64,000 nucleotides of DNA from Chloroflexota bacterium (GCA_016234445.1 JACRBT010000017.1:186001-250000); one strand, 5' to 3'; counted from the first letter of the stretch, positions 32,178 through 42,249 are shown. The notes: generated by a model from the sequence alone, not told the origin. Translations and numbers: made by a program.

Positions 32178-33539
32178 ATGGAGATCGACACGGGGAACAC
32201 GGCCTGGATGCTCATCGCCTCGGGCCTCGTCTTGTTGATGACGCCGGGGCTCGGCCTCTTCTACGGCGGGCTCACCCGCAGCAAGAACGTCCTCGGGACG
32301 ATCATGCAGTCCTTCATCTCCATCGGGGTCGTCGCCCTCCTCTGGATAACGGTCGGCTACTCGCTCGCCTTCGGCCCCGACTGGCACGGCCTCATCGGCA
32401 ACTTCGACTGGGTCGGCCTCAAGGATGTCGGCGGCGCCCCCGGCGGCCCCAACGGCGCCATCTACGGCGTGGGGGTCCCCCACGTCCTCTTCATGGCCTT
32501 CCAGATGATGTTCGCGATCATCACACCGGCCCTCATCACCGGCGCCTTCGCCGAGCGGGCGAAGTTCGGCCCCTTCCTCGTCTTCACGATCCTCTGGTCG
32601 CTCTTCGTCTACGTCCCGATCGCCCACTGGGTCTTCGCCTACGACGGCTGGCTGAGCGCCTTTTCCACCGACGCCGCCCGCCCCGACCGGGGCCTCAACG
32701 CGCTCGACTTCGCGGGGGGCATCGCCATCCACGTCAGCGCGGGCACCGCCGCGCTCGCTTCCGTCTTCGTCTTCGGCCGCCGGAAGGGCTACGGCTCCCT
32801 CCCCATGGAGCCCCACGACGTGCCGATGGTTGTCCTCGGCACGGCCCTCCTCTGGTTCGGCTGGTTCGGGTTCAACGCCGGTTCCGCGGGGGGCGCCACC
32901 AGCCAGGCCGCCTACGCCTTCGTCAACACAAATACCTCCGGGGCCGCGGCCGCCGTGGTCTGGACGATCCTCAGCTGGCGGTTCAACGGCAAGCCCAGCG
33001 TGCTCGGCTGCACGGCCGGGGCCGTGGCCGGGCTTGCCGCCGTCACCCCCGCCTCCGGCTTCATCGAACCGATGGAAGCGATGGTCATCGGCCTCGTCAG
33101 CGGCGCCCTCTGCTTCTTCGCCGTCCGCTGGCGGGCGCGCATCCACCTCGACGACTCCCTCGACGTTGTCGGGGTCCACGGCGTCGGCGGGATCTGGGGC
33201 TCGGTCGCTTGCGGGCTCTTCGCCACCTCCGCCGTGAGCGGCATCCCCTACGCGAACGGCCTCTTCCACGGTCATGCCCAGCAGGTGTGGGACCAGTCGG
33301 TGGCCATCCTCGTCGTCGGACTCTTCTCCTTCGGGATGACCTTTGCCATCCTCAAGGCGCTCGACTTGCTCGTCGGCATCCGGGTTTCGGAAGAGGAAGA
33401 AGAACTCGGCCTGGACATCACCCAGCACGGTGAACGCGCCTACACCGCCGACGAAGGCGGGGTCGCCGTCCTCCCTTCGCCCATCCTCCCGGCGCCCCCG
33501 GTGACCTATATCCCTATGGCCCGCAAGAGTGAAGCGTGA
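32178..33539 (+). CDS. amtB: Ammonium transporter AmtB (second copy)
   Basis: 453 residues, ATG with GGGGAGG upstream. It is very similar to the product at 30297 (TRSKNVLGTIMQSFISIG, PMEPHDVPMVVLGTALLWFG), so the pair is a tandem duplication. The pore histidines are kept (IHVSAGTAALASV, DVVGVHGVGGIWG). The main differences are in the external loop after DVGGAPGGPNG and the C-terminal tail. No second PII gene follows; glnA is 127 bp downstream. Confidence 0.95.
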   Translation: MEIDTGNTAWMLIASGLVLLMTPGLGLFYGGLTRSKNVLGTIMQSFISIGVVALLWITVGYSLAFGPDWHGLIGNFDWVGLKDVGGAPGGPNGAIYGVGVPHVLFMAFQMMFAIITPALITGAFAERAKFGPFLVFTILWSLFVYVPIAHWVFAYDGWLSAFSTDAARPDRGLNALDFAGGIAIHVSAGTAALASVFVFGRRKGYGSLPMEPHDVPMVVLGTALLWFGWFGFNAGSAGGATSQAAYAFVNTNTSGAAAAVVWTILSWRFNGKPSVLGCTAGAVAGLAAVTPASGFIEPMEAMVIGLVSGALCFFAVRWRARIHLDDSLDVVGVHGVGGIWGSVACGLFATSAVSGIPYANGLFHGHAQQVWDQSVAILVVGLFSFGMTFAILKALDLLVGIRVSEEEEELGLDITQHGERAYTADEGGVAVLPSPILPAPPVTYIPMARKSEA

Positions 33540-33666
33540 CCGAAATCACCTGCTCCCGGCGATCGAAACATGAACTTCATCGGATCCGGCCGCTTTAGGG
33601 GATGGCCGGAACCGTGAAACGAATCACAATGAAGGTACCCCGCAACCTTCCCCCCAGGAGACTCCC

Positions 33667-35112
33667 GTGACCCCTGAAGAGATCAAGAGCTTTTGCGCCG
33701 CGAACAACATCCGCTTCGTCGATGTGAAGTTCGTCGACCTGTTCGGGCTGTGGCAGCACATCACCCGCCCCATCCACGAACTCAACGACTGGTCGACCTT
33801 CGAACGCTCCCCCTGGCGCGCCGGCTACGGCTTCGACGGTTCCAGCATCCGCGGCTTCCAGAAGATCGAGGAGTCCGACATGCTCCTCGTGCCGGACCCC
33901 GACTCCGCGATGATTGACCCCTTCATCCAGTCCCCCACGCTCTCGGTCATCGCCAACGTTGAGGACCCGGTGACCCGCGCCCGCTATTCCCGCGACCCGC
34001 GCTACGTGGCGGAAAAGGCCGAGGCCTACGTCAAGTCCAGCGGCGTCGGCGACACCGTCTACATCGGCCCGGAACTCGAGTTCTTCATCTTCGACGAGGT
34101 CCGCTTCGGGGGCGACCAGCACTCTGCCTTCTACAGCGTCGACTCGGACGAAGGCATCTGGAACAGCGGCGCCGACGCCACGCTCCGTGGCGACCTGAAC
34201 CAGGGCTACCGCCCGCGCTACAAGGAGGGCTACTTCCCGGTCAGCCCTCACGACACCCAGACCGACATCCGCAACGAGATGGTCGAGGTCATGGAAGCCT
34301 GCGGGATCCAGATCGAGCTCCACCACCACGAAGTCGCGACGGCCGGCCAGGGCGAAATCGACATGCGCTTCGACACCCTGAAGAAGATGGGCGACAAGTC
34401 GATGCTCTACAAGTACATCGTCAAGAACGTCGCCAAGCGCCACGGCAAGGTCGCCACCTTCATGCCCAAGCCGCTCTACCAGGACAACGGCTCCGGCATG
34501 CACACCCACCTCAGCATCTGGCGGGACGGCCAGAACCTCTTCGCCGGGAACGAATACGCCGGCATCAGCAAGATGTGCAAGCACTACATCGCCGGGCTGA
34601 TCCGCCACGGTAAGGCTCTCATGGCCATCGCCGCCCCGACGACGAACAGCTACAAGCGTCTCGTCCCCGGTTACGAAGCGCCCGTGAACCTGGTCTACAG
34701 CGCCCGGAACCGTTCGGCCGCCTGCCGCATCCCGCTGGTCAGCCCGGACCCCCGCCAGAAGCGCGTCGAGTTCCGCCCGCCCGACCCGGCCAGCAACCCC
34801 TACCTCACCTTCGCCGCCATCTTCATGGCCGGCATGGACGGCATCCTCAACGAATGGGACCCGGGCGAGCCGCTCGACCGCACCAACCTCTTCGAACTGA
34901 GCCCGGAGGAGCTGGAGAACATCCCGACCGTCGCCCAGTCCCTCGAAGGGTCGCTCCAGGCCCTCGAAGCGGACCACGACTTCCTCCTCAAGGGCGGCGT
35001 GTTCACCCCGGACCTGATCCAGACGTGGCTTGAGTGGAAGTACGAGAACGACGTCGACCCGGTCCGGATGCGCCCGCATCCCCACGAGTTCCACCTCTAC
35101 TTCGACGCCTGA
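33667..35112 (+). CDS. glnA: Glutamine synthetase, type I
   Basis: 481 residues from GTG with AGGAG 7-11 nt upstream. It makes glutamine from glutamate, ammonia and ATP as a dodecamer. Motifs: GYGFDGSSIRGF, ELEFFIFDEV, the ATP region KPLYQDNGSGMHTHLS and the glutamate loop VPGYEAPVNLVYSARNRSA. The adenylylation loop reads NLFELSPEEL: Phe409 replaces the Tyr that GlnE modifies, so control by adenylylation is excluded. I find no 11-bp GlnR-like array before it, only a lone GAAAC at 33616. Confidence 0.96.
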   Translation: MTPEEIKSFCAANNIRFVDVKFVDLFGLWQHITRPIHELNDWSTFERSPWRAGYGFDGSSIRGFQKIEESDMLLVPDPDSAMIDPFIQSPTLSVIANVEDPVTRARYSRDPRYVAEKAEAYVKSSGVGDTVYIGPELEFFIFDEVRFGGDQHSAFYSVDSDEGIWNSGADATLRGDLNQGYRPRYKEGYFPVSPHDTQTDIRNEMVEVMEACGIQIELHHHEVATAGQGEIDMRFDTLKKMGDKSMLYKYIVKNVAKRHGKVATFMPKPLYQDNGSGMHTHLSIWRDGQNLFAGNEYAGISKMCKHYIAGLIRHGKALMAIAAPTTNSYKRLVPGYEAPVNLVYSARNRSAACRIPLVSPDPRQKRVEFRPPDPASNPYLTFAAIFMAGMDGILNEWDPGEPLDRTNLFELSPEELENIPTVAQSLEGSLQALEADHDFLLKGGVFTPDLIQTWLEWKYENDVDPVRMRPHPHEFHLYFDA

Positions 35113-35137
35113 ACCCGGGCGCCGGGCAGCAACAACC

Positions 35138-35169
35138 AAAGAGGGGTGGCCAGTTGGCCACCCCTCTTT
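35138..35169. terminator. Bidirectional terminator after glnA
   Basis: A perfect 15-bp stem (AAAGAGGGGTGGCCA with its complement) around a 2-nt GT loop, flanked by A-runs and T-runs so that it can serve glnA and the convergent membrane-protein gene. Confidence 0.85.
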
Positions 35170-35188
35170 CGTTTTCCCTGGTGCGGAG

Positions 35189-35572
35189 CTACTGCCGGGC
35201 GGAGGCCCTCAGCCGCCCGTAGGCGCCCGCCAGCAGCAGCACCGCCAGGAACCCGAAGACGAATACGTCCGTTTCCTTGCCCCCGAGGCTGTCGTCCCGG
35301 AAGTGCGCGATGGCATGGAAGACAGACCCCGCGCCCGCGCCCCCGAGCGCCGCGAGCAATGCGTCGTTGCGCCGCCAGAGTGCCAGCGCGAGGGTCACCC
35401 CGATGCCGAGCTGGAACGCCCCGATGTCGTGGATGAAGTGGACGTTGTAGGGCTCGAACGTCGCCAGCTCGTCGTAAAACGACCGCGGCCAGAAGAACGG
35501 CCAGAGCCCGAAGACCAGGAACGCGGCCGCCCCCAGCCCCGCGACGACGATGACCAGGCGCTCTTGCGACAT
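35189..35572 (-). CDS. Small integral membrane protein, unknown
   Basis: 127 residues, ATG with GAGGAG upstream. About four hydrophobic helices. A conserved-looking loop FYDELATFEPYNVHFIHDIG follows the first helix, and an AIAHFRDD motif comes later. It resembles small DUF-type membrane proteins of unknown function. It is followed, with respect to genome order, by a 29-codon membrane peptide gene. Confidence 0.65.
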   Translation of the reverse strand: MSQERLVIVVAGLGAAAFLVFGLWPFFWPRSFYDELATFEPYNVHFIHDIGAFQLGIGVTLALALWRRNDALLAALGGAGAGSVFHAIAHFRDDSLGGKETDVFVFGFLAVLLLAGAYGRLRASARQ

Positions 35573-35635
35573 GCCGGAACTCCTCCCAGTTCTTGCACTG
35601 TGATGCCGGGCCGTGAGGCGTCGGCCGTACCGGTC

Positions 35636-35725
35636 CTAGAAGGGCCAGGGCCCGAAGGCGAGGACCGCGACGTAGGCCAGGACCGCTGTCCCGGCGATCG
35701 CGGCGATCGTGACGGTTCGTGCCAT
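35636..35725 (-). CDS. 29-residue single-helix membrane peptide
   Basis: ATG at 35725 with AAGGAGAC 5 nt upstream, then MARTVTIAAIAGTAVLAYV and VLAFGPWPF. One predicted transmembrane helix with a basic N-terminus. It lies between two membrane-protein genes in the same direction and is probably co-transcribed. Function unknown. Confidence 0.55.
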   Translation of the reverse strand: MARTVTIAAIAGTAVLAYVAVLAFGPWPF

Positions 35726-35745
35726 GGAAGTCTCCTTCTGCGCGC

Positions 35746-36714
35746 TCATGCCGTTTCCGCCGCCAGCGCGTGCCGTGGCACCGCCGGCCCACGGTAGCCC
35801 AGCAGGAGACTCACGCCGGCGACGAGGAGCCAGAGCAGCAGTGCCACGAGCGCACCGCCAAGGAGTCCCCAGGCGGCGCCGTCGGCCGCGCCCATGTCAG
35901 CGATCACGCTCGCCGCCAGGAGGACGGCGCTGAGAACCGCGACCCAGCGCAGCCAGGACGGAACAAGTGCGTGGCGGGCGGCCGCGAACGCCAGCAGGTA
36001 GACGCCCGTCGCGAGGAGCACCAGGGCGCTCTCGGCGAGCCGGTCCATCCCCACGGCAAGCGTCCGCGAGGTGATCAGGGCGTTGTCTCCGCCCCGCCCG
36101 GCAAGGTATTCGGTGGCCATTTCGGAGACCATCGCGTACACCGCCGAAGCCACCAGTGTCAGCACCCCGGCCGTGGCCAGGGCGAACGCGGCGAACGTCG
36201 CGAGGTTCCGCGAGCGGCCCCGCAGCGCCAGGGAGAACCCGGCGCCGGCCCCGACAAGGGCAACGCCGCAGAGCACCTGGAAGGCGATGGTCAGGTTGCG
36301 CTGCCACTCGGGGTTGTCGCCAAGCCGGCTCAGTTCGTTACCCCAGCCTTCGCGGCCCGTGTCGTAGCCGTTGATGCTGGTCGCGATCGGAATAAGGATG
36401 ACGAGCGACAACAGGAGCAGTCCCGTCATCCGCTCGAACGGGATCTTGATGTCCATTTGCGGTCCCTCCAAGTGGAATCGCCAGAGTAGGTCGGCGGGCA
36501 TCCCCCGCACCATGCGCCCCAGGATCTCGATGCCGACCATGCTTGCCGCCGTGCCCCCGGCGAAGCGGTCGGACTCGTGTTCCCAGAGGTCTGATTCGAG
36601 CTCCTGGGCGCGGCGTTCGCGGACGCCCGCAGGGAGCCCCACGGTGTAGAGACGCAACCATGCCCGGGCGATGTCGCTGGCGACCGTCCCCCGCGTGGGT
36701 GAGATGGCGGTCAT
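35746..36714 (-). CDS. Multi-pass membrane protein paired with a PadR regulator
   Basis: 322 residues. The N-terminus is a soluble helical part (WLRLYTVGLPAGVRERRAQELESDLWEHE) typical of proteins encoded next to PadR regulators. About eight hydrophobic helices follow from residue 92. The start overlaps the PadR stop as ATGA. Substrate or role unknown; a membrane-stress or export function is usual guesswork for such pairs. Confidence 0.75.
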   Translation of the reverse strand: MTAISPTRGTVASDIARAWLRLYTVGLPAGVRERRAQELESDLWEHESDRFAGGTAASMVGIEILGRMVRGMPADLLWRFHLEGPQMDIKIPFERMTGLLLLSLVILIPIATSINGYDTGREGWGNELSRLGDNPEWQRNLTIAFQVLCGVALVGAGAGFSLALRGRSRNLATFAAFALATAGVLTLVASAVYAMVSEMATEYLAGRGGDNALITSRTLAVGMDRLAESALVLLATGVYLLAFAAARHALVPSWLRWVAVLSAVLLAASVIADMGAADGAAWGLLGGALVALLLWLLVAGVSLLLGYRGPAVPRHALAAETA

Positions 36715-37070
36715 AGTGCGGCCGCCCCGGGGTTCTGCCGGGGCAGCGCCGCCGTGGGTGGGCGGGCGGCGGCCTGGGCGGCAGCGACGCCGACGGCAGT
36801 GAGCGTGTACAGCCGCCGCCGGGGCCGGCGTTCCGAAGAAGCAATTTCCGGGTCCTCCAGCCGGCTCTCCAGCAGCTTTCGCTGTTCGAGCCGCTCGAGG
36901 GCGCGGTAGAGCGTGCCGTGGGCCGTCAGGCGGCGAGCCTCCTCTTGCTCGCCGATCTGCTTGGCGACCGCATAGCCGTGGAATTCGTCCTCGCCACGCC
37001 GGCGGAGGTTGAGCCCCGCGCCGAGGATGGCGAGCTCGATGGGCAGGAGCGAATCGGGCTTGCGTCTCAC
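36711..37070 (-). CDS. PadR-family transcriptional regulator
   Basis: 119 residues from the GTG at 37070. A winged helix-turn-helix of the PadR type: ELAILGAGLNLRRRGEDEFHGYAVAKQI, then LTAHGTLYRALERLEQRKLLES and RPRRRLYTLTAVG. A short Pro/Ala tail follows. The start is set by a promoter whose -10 box ends 7 nt upstream. It is translationally coupled to the membrane protein and probably represses the pair. Confidence 0.87.
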   Translation of the reverse strand: MRRKPDSLLPIELAILGAGLNLRRRGEDEFHGYAVAKQIGEQEEARRLTAHGTLYRALERLEQRKLLESRLEDPEIASSERRPRRRLYTLTAVGVAAAQAAARPPTAALPRQNPGAAAL

Positions 37071-37077
37071 GCGGCAA

Positions 37078-37105
37078 AGAATAAGCAGATATCTGCGCTT
37101 GTCAA
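37078..37105 (-). promoter_or_regulatory. PadR promoter with embedded palindromic operator
   Basis: On the minus strand a perfect TTGACA (37105-37100) and TATTCT (37083-37078) are 16 nt apart. The spacer is filled by the perfect palindrome GCAGATATCTGC (37085-37096). A near-copy half-site (GATACCTGC) lies upstream of the -35 box. The -10 box is 7 nt from the GTG, so the mRNA is probably leaderless. Confidence 0.65.
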
Positions 37106-37154
37106 TAGGCAGGTATCGGTTGGCCCCAGCCAGCACGGCGCGGCGGGTGTTCCC

Positions 37155-37214
37155 TTCGCCGCGAGATGGCGGGACGCGGGGAGAACCACTCCTTCACAGT
37201 CGTGGCACGGCGAA
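37155..37214. repeat. 60-bp palindrome-ended intergenic element, copy 1
   Basis: Bounded by TTCGCCG and its complement CGGCGAA. The interior contains CCACTCCTTCACAGTCG. It is nearly identical to 37241-37299, and its right half recurs at 48907-48935. Confidence 0.65.
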
Positions 37215-37240
37215 CCGCGGGAGGCGGGCGTCTGTTCCCA

Positions 37241-37299
37241 TTCGCCGCGAGGTGGCGGGACGCGGGGAGACCACTCCTTCACAGTCGTGGCACGGCGAA
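37241..37299. repeat. 60-bp palindrome-ended intergenic element, copy 2
   Basis: 59 bp with the same TTCGCCG/CGGCGAA ends and the same core as the copy 86 bp to the left. Small non-coding, terminal-inverted-repeat structure suggests a REP- or MITE-like element. Confidence 0.65.
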
Positions 37300-37313
37300 C
37301 CGGGGGCGGCCGG

Positions 37314-37478
37314 ACATAATCACCCGGCAGTTAGCCCGAACGTAGTCACCCGGCAGTTAGCCCGGACGTAGTCACCCGGCAGTTAGCCCGGCGTTTTCTC
37401 CCGGCAGTCACCCGGACATAGTCACGCGGCAGTTAGGCCCGGACGTTTTCTCCCGGCAGTTACACGACAGTCAGCCGG
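37314..37478. repeat. Tandem array of about 26-bp units upstream of groES
   Basis: Six diverged units. The first three are 26 bp and nearly identical (ACGTAGTCACCCGGCAGTTA plus GCCCGG); the later ones alternate with a version in which the left part becomes CGTTTTCTC. The array ends 2 bp before the CIRCE element. No spacers are present, so it is not CRISPR. Confidence 0.75.
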
Positions 37479-37480
37479 AC

Positions 37481-37506
37481 TAGCACTCTGCTTGGGAGAG
37501 TGCTAA
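37481..37506. promoter_or_regulatory. CIRCE operator (HrcA site)
   Basis: TAGCACTC-N9-GAGTGCTA, followed by A, matches the CIRCE consensus TTAGCACTC-N9-GAGTGCTAA in all but the outermost base. It lies 49 nt upstream of groES and implies heat-shock repression by HrcA, which is not encoded in the window. Confidence 0.95.
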
Positions 37507-37554
37507 CATCCCCTTCGCTACATCAATCGCACTCCCCAGGAGGCTCCCACTCTC

Positions 37555-37902
37555 ATGGCCACTGCCAAGGCTGCACCCAAGCCCGCGTCCAAGCCCGCCG
37601 CGAAGGCGAAGACCAGTCTCATCCCCCTCGCCGACCGCGTCGTCATCACCCCCCTCAAGCAGGAAGAGATGACCGCCAGCGGCCTCGTCATCCCCGACAC
37701 CGCCAAGGAAAAGCCCCAGCAGGGCGAAGTCGTCGCCGTCGGCCCCGGCCGCCTCGACGACAACGGCAAGCGCATCGCCCTCGACGTCGCCGTCGGCGAT
37801 CGCATCCTCTATGCCAAGTACACCGGCACCGAAGTCAAGCTCGACAAAGAGGACTACATCGTCCTCAACGAGAAGGACATCCTCGCCAAGCTCGTCGTCT
37901 AA
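37555..37902 (+). CDS. groES: Co-chaperonin GroES
   Basis: 115 residues, about 18 longer than usual because of an Ala/Lys/Pro-rich N-terminal extension ([18 protein letters not shown]) before the canonical [17 protein letters not shown]. The mobile loop follows as [19 protein letters not shown], and GEVVAVGPG plus [11 protein letters not shown] are typical. It caps the GroEL cavity. It is transcribed with groEL from the CIRCE-controlled region. Confidence 0.96.
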   Translation: MATAKAAPKPASKPAAKAKTSLIPLADRVVITPLKQEEMTASGLVIPDTAKEKPQQGEVVAVGPGRLDDNGKRIALDVAVGDRILYAKYTGTEVKLDKEDYIVLNEKDILAKLVV

Positions 37903-39621
<1,719 letters not shown>

Positions 39622-39660
39622 GCTACCGCCAGCCCGCCGGCACCATCAGCAGCCCCCTCG

Positions 39661-39693
39661 AAGCCCCCGCCCGGTCCGCCGGCGCGGGGGCTT
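39661..39693 (+). terminator. Terminator after groEL
   Basis: AAGCCCCCGC pairs exactly with GCGGGGGCTT, 13-nt loop, followed by a T-rich TTCTTCG. Confidence 0.8.
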
Positions 39694-39714
39694 TCTTCGT
39701 CCGGGCACGGACCG

Positions 39715-41802
39715 CTATCGGGCGACCAGGGGTATCACTACCCGATTTCGAAGCTGCGGCGGTTCGACGAATCGCCAACGATTGTTGGCCATCGAGTACA
39801 CAGGCAGGTCCGTCTGAAAACGACCATCACCGTAACCGCCGAACGACCAGAGTTCCTGGCGATTCGAATCCAGGCCGACGGAGTGGAGGTATCGGACGGA
39901 TGGCAATAATCCTCCGGGCTTCAGCTCCGTCCAGGTGTTCGTCTGGGGACGCCACTCCCAAAGTTCGTTCAACAGATGCGGTGTATCCAAGTCGTTCGAC
40001 TCGACAACTTCCCCGCCGAACAAGAGAAGTCGTCCGCCGACGGGGTCCCATACGACGTCCAATTTGGCGCGGAGACTTGGTTGGGCAGAAGTCTGAGGAA
40101 TGACAGTCCAGTGGTTGGCCGTCGGATCATAGGCCCAGATTTCCTTGTACAGGATCTTCGCGAAGCGTTCGTCCTGACTCCAACCCCCATAGACGAGAAA
40201 GCGGTGCGTGCTCGAGTCCCACGCTCCCGCCGGATACCCGCGTGCGGACGGTTCGGGGCCAGCGGTGACGATCTTGGTCCAGGAGTCTGAGTCAGCTGAA
40301 TAGATCCAGGCATCACCCCACCGGCCCGCAGGGCCGCCCACCCCACCAAAGATGAACAGCCTCCGCGTCGCCGGGTCCCACGCCATTGCGAATTCCATCC
40401 TGCCGGGCGGGAAGGGCCCCGGCCCCGGGAAGGCCAGTCGTTGCCATGTCCCCGTGTCCGTTGAGAAGCGCCAGAGATCCTCGCCCGCCCCGGGCCCCGT
40501 CCCACCGAACATATACATATCTCTTCCGCCCGGGTCCCATACAGCCTGGTGCGCGACTCGAGGCGGCGGAACGACGCCGTCAACTTGCAGTGTCGTGAAG
40601 GAGCCATTGGCCGTCGACAGCCGAACGACCTCGTTTGTCGGACTCGAACCCGAACAACCTCCGAAGAGGAGGAAGCTACCGTCAGATTCGTCGAACACCG
40701 CGCTTCCGCCCTCACGGATGTACGTTCGGCTGGAGTTGGGACCGAGGCCTCGCCGTTTCCACTCCCGGGAGATCGTGCTGTAGGCCCACAGGTCATTCTT
40801 CACGAAGCACTCGCCGATGCCGCCGAAGACCAACAATTGGCTGTGGAGCGGATCCCAGGCGGCGCTCACGCGGTTGGTGTTGGGCGGCGCCACCGTCGGT
40901 TGCGCCCTCGATATCCATGCGTTGTCGTGAGTACTGTAGGCGTGAACCTCGTTTGACCAGCCAGTCTTCGTGGCCAGCCCGCCGAAGACGAGCATTTCGT
41001 GGTGCAGGTCGTCCCAAGCAGCAGCGTGGCGGAGCCGTCCGTCCGGTTCGTCGCCCGTGGGGTCCATCAGCTGCCAGGAGTTACTGCCTGGAGTGTAAGA
41101 CCAGAGCTCAGAGAGGTTCGGCGTGCCTGGTACAAATGCCCATCCGCCGTAGACCAACATCTGCTGTTGATCCGCATCCCAGACTGCGGTGTGGCTTTGC
41201 CGTGGTCCGGGTTTCACCCCGGGAGGATCGAGTTTCGTCCACGTCTTCTGCTTTGGGTCATACGCCCAGAGGTCGCCGAGGACATCCGAAGCCTCGCCGT
41301 TGGCCCCGCCGAACACCAGCATTCTCTGGCTTTCCGAGTCCCAGACAGCGCTATGGTTGGCTCGCGCCGGTGGAGCTAGGCCCTGAGGGATTTGTTGAGT
41401 CCACTGGTTGCCGGAGGGCGAATATGCCCAGAGCTCGTTCGTCAGGCCGTCGGGGAATGCTCGCACACCGCCGAACACGAGCATTTGCGCTGCTTGGGGA
41501 TCCCAAACCGCCGAGTGCTGACTCCGAGGCCCCGGGATAGGCCCGGACGGGCTGAGTTGCGCCCAGTGGTCCGTGTCCGGCCACCAGGACCAAAGATCAT
41601 TCCACTTGGCACCATCGTCTCCCCCGAAAAGCAGCATGCGGCTTCCGGTCGAATCCCACGTTGCGGAATAGTAGAAACGCGCACCCGGGGACGTTGCTGC
41701 CTGGGAGGCTGAAGGCGGCGGGGCGGCAATCCCCGGTCTGCCGGCGAGTGTCGCAAGCGCGAGAGCAACGGATGAGAGTATCAGGACCTTCCAGGTCGCC
41801 AC
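39715..41802 (-). CDS. Secreted Kelch-repeat protein
   Basis: 695 residues from the GTG at 41802, which sits 7 nt after a -10 box. A signal peptide (WKVLILSSVALALATLAGRPGIAA) is followed by about ten Kelch blades of the form HSAVWD...MLVFGG...NELWAYSP, predicting one or more beta-propellers. Such domains mediate protein or glycan contacts outside the cell. The C-terminus is RNRVVIPLVAR, close to the PLV-type tail found on many exported Chloroflexota proteins. AT content is higher than in its neighbours. Confidence 0.82.
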   Translation of the reverse strand: MATWKVLILSSVALALATLAGRPGIAAPPPSASQAATSPGARFYYSATWDSTGSRMLLFGGDDGAKWNDLWSWWPDTDHWAQLSPSGPIPGPRSQHSAVWDPQAAQMLVFGGVRAFPDGLTNELWAYSPSGNQWTQQIPQGLAPPARANHSAVWDSESQRMLVFGGANGEASDVLGDLWAYDPKQKTWTKLDPPGVKPGPRQSHTAVWDADQQQMLVYGGWAFVPGTPNLSELWSYTPGSNSWQLMDPTGDEPDGRLRHAAAWDDLHHEMLVFGGLATKTGWSNEVHAYSTHDNAWISRAQPTVAPPNTNRVSAAWDPLHSQLLVFGGIGECFVKNDLWAYSTISREWKRRGLGPNSSRTYIREGGSAVFDESDGSFLLFGGCSGSSPTNEVVRLSTANGSFTTLQVDGVVPPPRVAHQAVWDPGGRDMYMFGGTGPGAGEDLWRFSTDTGTWQRLAFPGPGPFPPGRMEFAMAWDPATRRLFIFGGVGGPAGRWGDAWIYSADSDSWTKIVTAGPEPSARGYPAGAWDSSTHRFLVYGGWSQDERFAKILYKEIWAYDPTANHWTVIPQTSAQPSLRAKLDVVWDPVGGRLLLFGGEVVESNDLDTPHLLNELWEWRPQTNTWTELKPGGLLPSVRYLHSVGLDSNRQELWSFGGYGDGRFQTDLPVYSMANNRWRFVEPPQLRNRVVIPLVAR

Positions 41803-41809
41803 GGCGCGG

Positions 41810-41838
41810 ACGTTACAGACTGGGCACCACGGACGCAA
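41810..41838 (-). promoter_or_regulatory. Promoter of the Kelch-repeat gene
   Basis: On the minus strand TTGCGT (41838-41833) and TAACGT (41815-41810) are 17 nt apart, and the -10 box ends 7 nt before the GTG. Confidence 0.4.
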
Positions 41839-41874
41839 ACAAGCGGCGCGGCTACCGGACGGCGCCCCCGCCCC

Positions 41875-42246
41875 CTACCCCCAGGCCGCGTTCCCTGCCG
41901 CCGAATTCCACGTCTCCACGATCTTCCCACCCGCCACCCGGAAGATCTCGACTCCCGTGGCCACTTTCGCTTCGCCGCTCGCCGGGTCGGTGAACCGCAT
42001 CGTCCAGCGCGCCGCTACCCTGTCGCCGTCCACCACCAGGTCCTCGTTCGTGAAGTGAATGTCCGGGAACCGCGCCCGCGCCCCCGTGATCCGTTCGAGG
42101 TTGTGCGCGAGGGTCATCAGCTCGAACTTCCCCGGGTCGTGGCGGGGGCACGGGTCCGCGACGAGCTCCGGCACGAGGTCGATGCGCCCCTTGTTCCAGA
42201 CCTCCTCCGTCCAGCGGATGACCACTTCGCGCGGCGTCGGGTTCAT
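41875..42246 (-). CDS. SnoaL-like/NTF2-fold polyketide-cyclase-type protein
   Basis: 123 residues. The cone-shaped alpha+beta barrel pattern is recognisable: VVIRWTEEVWNKGRIDLVPELVADP at the start, FPDIHFTNEDLVVDGDRVAARWTM in the sheet, and GVEIFRVAGGKIVETWN near the end. The family includes ester cyclases and many small-molecule-binding proteins; no specific substrate can be assigned. It starts 3 nt after the stop of the response regulator gene on the same strand, so the three genes on this strand probably share a transcript. Confidence 0.82.
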   Translation of the reverse strand: MNPTPREVVIRWTEEVWNKGRIDLVPELVADPCPRHDPGKFELMTLAHNLERITGARARFPDIHFTNEDLVVDGDRVAARWTMRFTDPASGEAKVATGVEIFRVAGGKIVETWNSAAGNAAWG

Positions 42247-42249
42247 CTC

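Noticed and set aside
33540-33666. GlnR-like box before glnA
   Set aside because: GAAAC occurs at 33565 and 33616, but no partner half-sites fall on an 11-bp period, unlike both amtB promoters.
37314-37478. CRISPR array
   Set aside because: The units are head-to-tail with no unique spacers, and no cas gene is near.
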